NCBI RefSeq assembly: GCF_018614415.1 | Contig: NZ_JAGGOO010000039.1 | Coordinates: forward strand, 1-42,504 | DNA from: Streptomyces sp. ISL-12 | GTDB taxonomy: Bacteria > Actinomycetota > Actinomycetes > Streptomycetales > Streptomycetaceae | Direction: 5' to 3' | DNA: 42,504 nt | Shown: piece by piece, positions 38,912 through 42,504 of the stretch | How the letters are laid out: each line of letters opens with the position of its first letter | Position numbering within the stretch: the stretch's first letter is position 1 | The notes under the pieces: generated by a model | The model's database searches: none | Seen by the model: the letters and a program-made list of their open reading frames with translations, nothing else | What the model was told of the DNA's origin: nothing | Made by a program: the position numbers and the translations under genes

Positions 38912-40123
38912 ATGTCAGGTCGTGACCGGTTCTGCCCGCCCCGCCGCCTCCGCCGCGGGGCCACCCTGACGTTGGTGTTCGCCGGTGTCCTGGCGGCCGG
39001 TGCGGCCACCGGCTCGCTGCCCGAGGCCGATCCGAACGCGGCGGCCGAGGCGGCCCGTACGTCCGCGGGGTCCGGCGGGTCAGCCGCTTCCGCTGCTTCC
39101 GCTGCTTCCGCCGCTTCGCGCCGGGAGGTGGCGCGGGCGGCGGCCGAGGCGATGGCCGACGGCAAGTCCCCCGTGGAGGCCGCCGAGCGCGCGGTCAGCC
39201 GCAGCGGCGACCGCTGGGGCGCGGTCTACTCCCGGGGCGAGTACGAGGAGTTGGCGGAGGCCCTGGACGGCCGGTACACCGGCGTCGGGATCTCCGCGCG
39301 GCGCGGGCGCGACGGTGCCATCGAGGTGACGAAGGTGCGGTCCGGCTCGCCCGCGGCCCGCGCCGGCGTCCGCGCGGGCGACCGGCTGCGCAGCGTCGAC
39401 GGCGAGGAGGTCGACGGGCGTCCCGTCACCGAGGTCGTCTCCCTGCTGCGCGGCGACGCCACCGACGCGCCCGCCGGCACCACCGTGCGGCTCGGCCTGG
39501 AGCGCGGCACGCGCGCGTGGACCGAGACGGTACGCCGGGTCAGGCTGAGCACCCAGCCGGTGACCGTGCGCCGGCTCGCGAGCGGCGCGAGCGTCGTGCG
39601 GATCACCTCCTTCACCAAGGGCGCCGGTGACCAGGTCCGCGCCGCCGTCCGCGACACCCCGGCCGGCACCGGCGTCGTCCTCGACCTGCGCGGCAACTCC
39701 GGCGGGCTGGTCGCCGAGGCGGTCACCGCGGCCTCCGCCTTCCTCGACGGCGGCCTGGTCGCCACGTACGACGTCGACGGCGACCAGCGCGCCCTGCACG
39801 CCGAGGACGGCGGCGACACCTCCAGACCCCTGGTCGCGCTCGTCGACGGCGGCACGATGAGCGCGGCCGAACTCCTCGCCGGGGCCCTCCAGGACCGCGG
39901 CCGGGCGGTCGTCGTGGGCTCCCGCACCTTCGGCAAGGGGTCGGTCCAGATGCCGAGCCGGCTCCCCGACGGCTCGGTGGCCGAACTGACCGTCGGCCAC
40001 TACCGCACCCCCTCCGGCCGCGGCGTCGACGGCACCGGCATCACCCCCGACCTGGACATCGACCCGGCCCGGCCCACCGCCGTGGACCGGGCGGCGACGC
40101 TGCTGGGCGGACTGGGGCGGTAG
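38912..40123 (+). CDS. Carboxy-terminal processing protease (S41 family)
   Basis: A 403-residue exported serine protease of the CtpA/Prc type. An N-terminal export helix (ATLTLVFAGVLAAGAATG) precedes a Ser/Ala-rich linker (GSAASAASAASAAS). The PDZ domain is at about 120-205 (YTGVGISARRG, VRSGSPAARAGVRAGDRLRSVDG). The protease domain contains VVLDLRGNSGG, the nucleophile Ser317 in DGGTMSAAEL, and Lys342 in RTFGKGSVQ, the usual Ser-Lys dyad. It should cleave C-terminal regions of envelope proteins outside the membrane. The start is the ATG at 38912; any earlier start runs into the ftsX hairpin. Its neighbours are ftsX and smpB. Confidence 0.93.
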   Translation: MSGRDRFCPPRRLRRGATLTLVFAGVLAAGAATGSLPEADPNAAAEAARTSAGSGGSAASAASAASAASRREVARAAAEAMADGKSPVEAAERAVSRSGDRWGAVYSRGEYEELAEALDGRYTGVGISARRGRDGAIEVTKVRSGSPAARAGVRAGDRLRSVDGEEVDGRPVTEVVSLLRGDATDAPAGTTVRLGLERGTRAWTETVRRVRLSTQPVTVRRLASGASVVRITSFTKGAGDQVRAAVRDTPAGTGVVLDLRGNSGGLVAEAVTAASAFLDGGLVATYDVDGDQRALHAEDGGDTSRPLVALVDGGTMSAAELLAGALQDRGRAVVVGSRTFGKGSVQMPSRLPDGSVAELTVGHYRTPSGRGVDGTGITPDLDIDPARPTAVDRAATLLGGLGR

Positions 40124-40175
40124 CGCGTCCGCAGGCCGCCCGGTCACGTAATCGGCTTCCCGCGGACCCCCTCCG

Positions 40176-40199
40176 TAGTGCGAAAATGGGCGCACTATG
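40176..40199 (+). promoter_or_regulatory. Dyad overlapping the smpB start codon
   Basis: TAGTGCG (40176-40182) and CGCACTA (40191-40197) form a perfect 7-bp inverted repeat with the 8-nt spacer AAAATGGG. The right arm ends on the A of the ATG. It could be an operator or an mRNA hairpin that limits initiation. No Shine-Dalgarno sequence is visible. Confidence 0.5.
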
Positions 40200-40751
40200 A
40201 GCAAGGGAATGTACGTACCGAAGGAGTCCCAGCCCAAGCAGGGCGGCGGGGGCGGCGGCAAGGCCCGGGACGGCGAGAAGGGCGGCAAGCGCAAGATCGT
40301 CGCCCAGAACAAGAAGGCCCGGCACGACTACGCGATCATCGACACCTACGAGGCCGGGATGGTGCTCACCGGCACCGAGGTCAAGTCGCTGCGCGAGGGC
40401 CGGACCTCGCTGGCCGACGGGTTCGTCCAGATCGACGGGGGCGAGGCGTGGCTGCACAACGCCCACATCCCCGAGTACCACCAGGGCAGCTGGACCAACC
40501 ACTCCGCGCGCCGCAAGCGCAAGCTGCTGCTGCACCGGGAGGAGATCGACAAGCTGGAGGCCAAGTCCCAGGAGACCGGGCACACGATCGTCCCCCTCGC
40601 CCTGTACTTCAAGGACGGCCGGGCCAAGGCCGAGATCGCGCTCGCGCGCGGCAAGAAGGAGTACGACAAGCGCCAGACGCTGCGGGAGAAGCAGGACCGG
40701 CGGGAGGCGGAGCGGACGATCTCGGCGATCAAGCGTCGGGAGCGGGGCTGA
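40197..40751 (+). CDS. smpB: SsrA-binding protein SmpB
   Basis: A 184-residue RNA-binding protein that delivers tmRNA to stalled ribosomes. The beta-barrel core begins [44 protein letters not shown] and continues with [33 protein letters not shown] and [33 protein letters not shown], ending in a basic helix. The protein has an N-terminal extension of about 33 residues, Gly/Lys-rich, relative to the common 150-160-residue form. The ATG at 40197 is the first start in frame; a later ATG at 40209 is also possible. The gene for its partner, tmRNA, starts 90 bp downstream. Confidence 0.97.
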   Translation: MSKGMYVPKESQPKQGGGGGGKARDGEKGGKRKIVAQNKKARHDYAIIDTYEAGMVLTGTEVKSLREGRTSLADGFVQIDGGEAWLHNAHIPEYHQGSWTNHSARRKRKLLLHREEIDKLEAKSQETGHTIVPLALYFKDGRAKAEIALARGKKEYDKRQTLREKQDRREAERTISAIKRRERG

Positions 40752-40790
40752 GCCCCAGGAATAAGCTGGCACGGTCGTGCGTTGGTCACG

Positions 40791-40796
40791 TACGAT
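40791..40796 (+). promoter_or_regulatory. Candidate -10 box of ssrA
   Basis: TACGAT lies 45 nt before the mature 5' end of tmRNA. CTGGCAC 18 bp upstream (40766-40772) is a poor -35. A leader removed by RNase P is expected for tmRNA precursors, so the distance is acceptable. Confidence 0.45.
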
Positions 40797-40841
40797 GGCA
40801 CTCGCATCGCTCGCCGGTGCAGTGGTTTGAAAAATCAACAT

Positions 40842-41238
40842 GGGGATGATCGGTTTCGACAGCGGCTGTCGAAGCAGGGGAAGCGTGTCGAGGAAGCGGC
40901 CATGATCTCGTAAACCACAGGCCGAAAAAAATAATCGCCAACACCAAGCGCGATTCCTCCCAGCAGGCCTTCGCCCTCGCTGCCTGATCTCAGGTAGCGA
41001 AGCGAGCCTCCTACTAAGGGAGTGTCAGCCCGGGGCTGTTCCCGACCCGGATCCTGGCATCAGCTAGGGGACTAAACCTTGATCCCGGTCACGGGGTGAA
41101 GAGGGAAACCAAACAGTGACTGGGCCCGTCGGAGACTTGTCCGCGTGATCTCCGGGGCCGAGAAAATCGAAGCGGACTGCACACGGAGAAGCCCTGGTTC
41201 CGCACCGTTGGACGCGGGTTCGATTCCCGCCATCTCCA
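40842..41238 (+). ncRNA. ssrA: Transfer-messenger RNA (tmRNA)
   Basis: The 5' end GGGGATGATCGGTTTCGACAG is the tmRNA consensus and pairs with CATCTCCA at 41231-41238 to form the acceptor stem, including the G3-U pair that specifies alanine. The T arm GGACGCGGGTTCGATTCCCGCC is visible at the 3' end. The CCA tail is not encoded. The tag frame runs from GCC at 40937 to TGA at 40987 and encodes ANTKRDSSQQAFALAA, to which the charged alanine is added before it. The tag ends in ALAA, the usual ClpXP/ClpAP degradation signal. Length and structure fit the Streptomyces type. Confidence 0.97.
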
Positions 41239-41256
41239 CAGTTCCCATGTGGGCCG

Positions 41257-41290
41257 AGGCCCCGTCGCTCCCGAGCGGCGGGGCCTTTGT
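41257..41290. terminator. Terminator of ssrA
   Basis: AGGCCCCG (41257-41264) pairs with CGGGGCCT (41279-41286), with an inner CGCT/AGCG stem and a small loop, followed by TTTGT. It also faces the convergent lacI-family gene ending at 41313, so it probably serves both. Confidence 0.85.
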
Positions 41291-41312
41291 CATGCGGTCA
41301 CGCCGGAGGCCG

Positions 41313-42278
41313 TCATGCCGGGGGAGCCGTGCTCGCGCGGTCGGTCAGGCGGGGCGGCAGCAGGTGTACGCCGGGAGCGGCGGGACCGGCGAGGGCCCGT
41401 ACTGCCAGCTCCACGGCCCGGGTGCCCAGTTCGGCGGACGGGACGGTGACCGAGGTGACCGGCGGCCGGGCCGCGAGGGCCACGTCGTCCGGGCAGACCG
41501 CCACGACGGACAGGTCGCCGGGGACCCGGAGGCCGAGGCGTTCGAAGGCGTCGAGCAGGGGTGCCAGCAGCGGATCGTTGTGGACGACGACGGCGGTGGG
41601 CGCCGGGCGCAGGCGCAGCAGCCGTTCGGCCGTGTCCCGGGCGGTGTCCGGCGCGGCGGCGCTCGGGTGCACGGACGGGACCAGCCCGGCACGGCGGGCG
41701 GCGGCCGTGAAGCCCCGCACCACCCGGTGGGCGGACGCGGTCTGCCGGGCGTACACCTGAGGCGGGCCGCCGACCAGCGCCACCACCCGGTGCCCCAGCT
41801 CCGCCAGCCGTGCGACACACCGTTCACCGGCTGCCCGGAAGTCGAGATCGACGCAGGTCAGCCCCTCGGGCTCGGCGGGCACCCCGATCAGCACGGCGGG
41901 CCGGCCGCGCAACGACGGCAGCCGGGGGTCGCGCAGCCCCACCTCCGTCACGATCAGCGCGTCCACCGCGCGGTGCGGGGAGCGTTCGCCCTCCTCACCG
42001 GTGATCAGCAGTACGTCGTGACCGTGGGCGCGGGCGGCGGTGACCACCGACATGGCGCAGCCCGTCGTCGTCGGCTCCCACGTCCCGCCGCGCAGCGGGA
42101 GCAGCAGCCCCAGCACGCCGGTCGGGGAACCGGCGTGCGGACGGTAGCCCAGCTCGCGGACGGCCGCCTCGACGCGCCGCCGGGTCGCCGCGGAGATCGG
42201 GCGCTTGCCGCTGAGGGCGTAGGAGACGGTGCTGGGGGAGACCCCGGCGCGCCGCGCCACGTCGGTGATCCTGGCCAT
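41313..42278 (-). CDS. LacI family transcriptional regulator
   Basis: A 321-residue repressor. The N-terminal HTH and hinge are clear: ITDVARRAGVSPSTVSYALSGKRPISAATRRRVEAAVRELGYRPH (4-48). The sugar-binding core follows with GVLGLLLPLRGG, DALIVTEVGL, GLTCVDLDFRAAGERCVARLAELGHRVVALVGG and DLSVVAVCPDDVALAARPPVTSVTVPSAELG. The start is the ATG at 42278; the frame continues to 42374 without support. The core lacks the usual NYGA-type cluster, so the ligand is unclear. No sugar genes lie beside it in the window, and its target is probably beyond the right edge. Confidence 0.92.
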   Translation of the reverse strand: MARITDVARRAGVSPSTVSYALSGKRPISAATRRRVEAAVRELGYRPHAGSPTGVLGLLLPLRGGTWEPTTTGCAMSVVTAARAHGHDVLLITGEEGERSPHRAVDALIVTEVGLRDPRLPSLRGRPAVLIGVPAEPEGLTCVDLDFRAAGERCVARLAELGHRVVALVGGPPQVYARQTASAHRVVRGFTAAARRAGLVPSVHPSAAAPDTARDTAERLLRLRPAPTAVVVHNDPLLAPLLDAFERLGLRVPGDLSVVAVCPDDVALAARPPVTSVTVPSAELGTRAVELAVRALAGPAAPGVHLLPPRLTDRASTAPPA

Positions 42279-42396
42279 CAGCCGGCGCCCGGCGCGGACG
42301 GAGTGATCGGCATGGTCGGCTCCTCCGGAAGCGGTCGGACGGAGGAAGGTAGGCGCGGTGGGCGAAGGCGTCAATGGGTTGGGCGCGACGCGGGGG

Positions 42397-42504
42397 GTGT
42401 GCGGGGTGGGGCGCCCATGGGGTCGGTGTGGCCGGCTGGGGTGGTGTGCGGGTTGGGGCTCATGGGGTCGGTGTTTCCTGGCCGGGGTGTGCGGGGTTGG
42501 GGTT
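42397..42504. repeat. G-rich imperfect tandem repeat at the right edge
   Basis: Two units of 47 and 43 bp (42397-42443, 42444-42486) each begin GTGTGCGGG and contain CATGGGGTCGGTGT; a third unit starts at 42487 and is cut by the window end. The strand is strongly G-rich with many GGGG runs. The region is 119 bp upstream of the lacI-family start codon. No gene is visible in it. Confidence 0.75.

Noticed and set aside
40744..40756. Hairpin GGGGCTGAGCCCC at the smpB stop as a terminator
   Set aside because: The stem is 5 bp with a 3-nt loop that includes the stop codon, and there is no U-tract; too weak to claim.

Overview
The window is high-GC actinobacterial DNA with the codon bias, GTG/TTG starts and gene families of Streptomyces. 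The right-hand part follows an order I recall from the Streptomyces coelicolor chromosome: FHA/FtsK protein, pkaA, pkaB, prfB, small cell-wall genes, ftsE, ftsX, S41 protease, smpB, ssrA. That comparison is from memory; no search was run.

Left part (about 1-21,200), nearly all on the minus strand, is a cell-envelope glycopolymer locus. It has four large proteins that join an N-terminal GT2 glycosyltransferase module to a C-terminal CDP-glycerol glycerophosphotransferase (GPT, TagF-like) module (734, 741, 745 and 809 aa). It also has two GT2 proteins with a shared C-terminal extension (537 and 543 aa), two multi-pass membrane proteins that resemble GT-C enzymes, a TagGH-type ABC exporter, galE and a divergent TetR regulator. 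An ohrR/ohr organic-peroxide pair sits inside the locus. A coherent reading is cytoplasmic assembly of a glycosylated polyol-phosphate polymer and export by TagGH. The motifs suggest the four fusion proteins are not redundant: some have lost GT2 residues, one has lost the GPT histidines.

Middle part (21,263-27,000): a three-gene carbohydrate ABC importer operon (lipoprotein, MalF-type and MalG-type permeases) with no ATPase gene, then a divergent pair of an NAD-dependent reductase/epimerase and a MarR regulator.

Right part (27,174-42,504): a 1248-aa FHA plus FtsK/EccC-like protein faces two Ser/Thr kinases (pkaA-like, pkaB-like) across a 452-bp region carrying a perfect 9-bp dyad. Then come prfB, a sortase-anchored small protein with an LAETG signal, a zinc-ribbon tail-anchored microprotein, ftsE-ftsX, a carboxy-terminal processing protease, smpB, tmRNA (ssrA) and a LacI-family regulator. 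The right edge runs into a G-rich imperfect tandem repeat.

Best candidates for new biology: (1) the set of GT2-GPT fusions with complementary domain decay, including an apparently catalytically dead GPT with a Gly/Tyr-rich insertion; (2) the kinase/FHA-ATPase module, whose ATPase has Arg in place of the P-loop Lys; (3) several small regulatory dyads and possible leaderless promoters.
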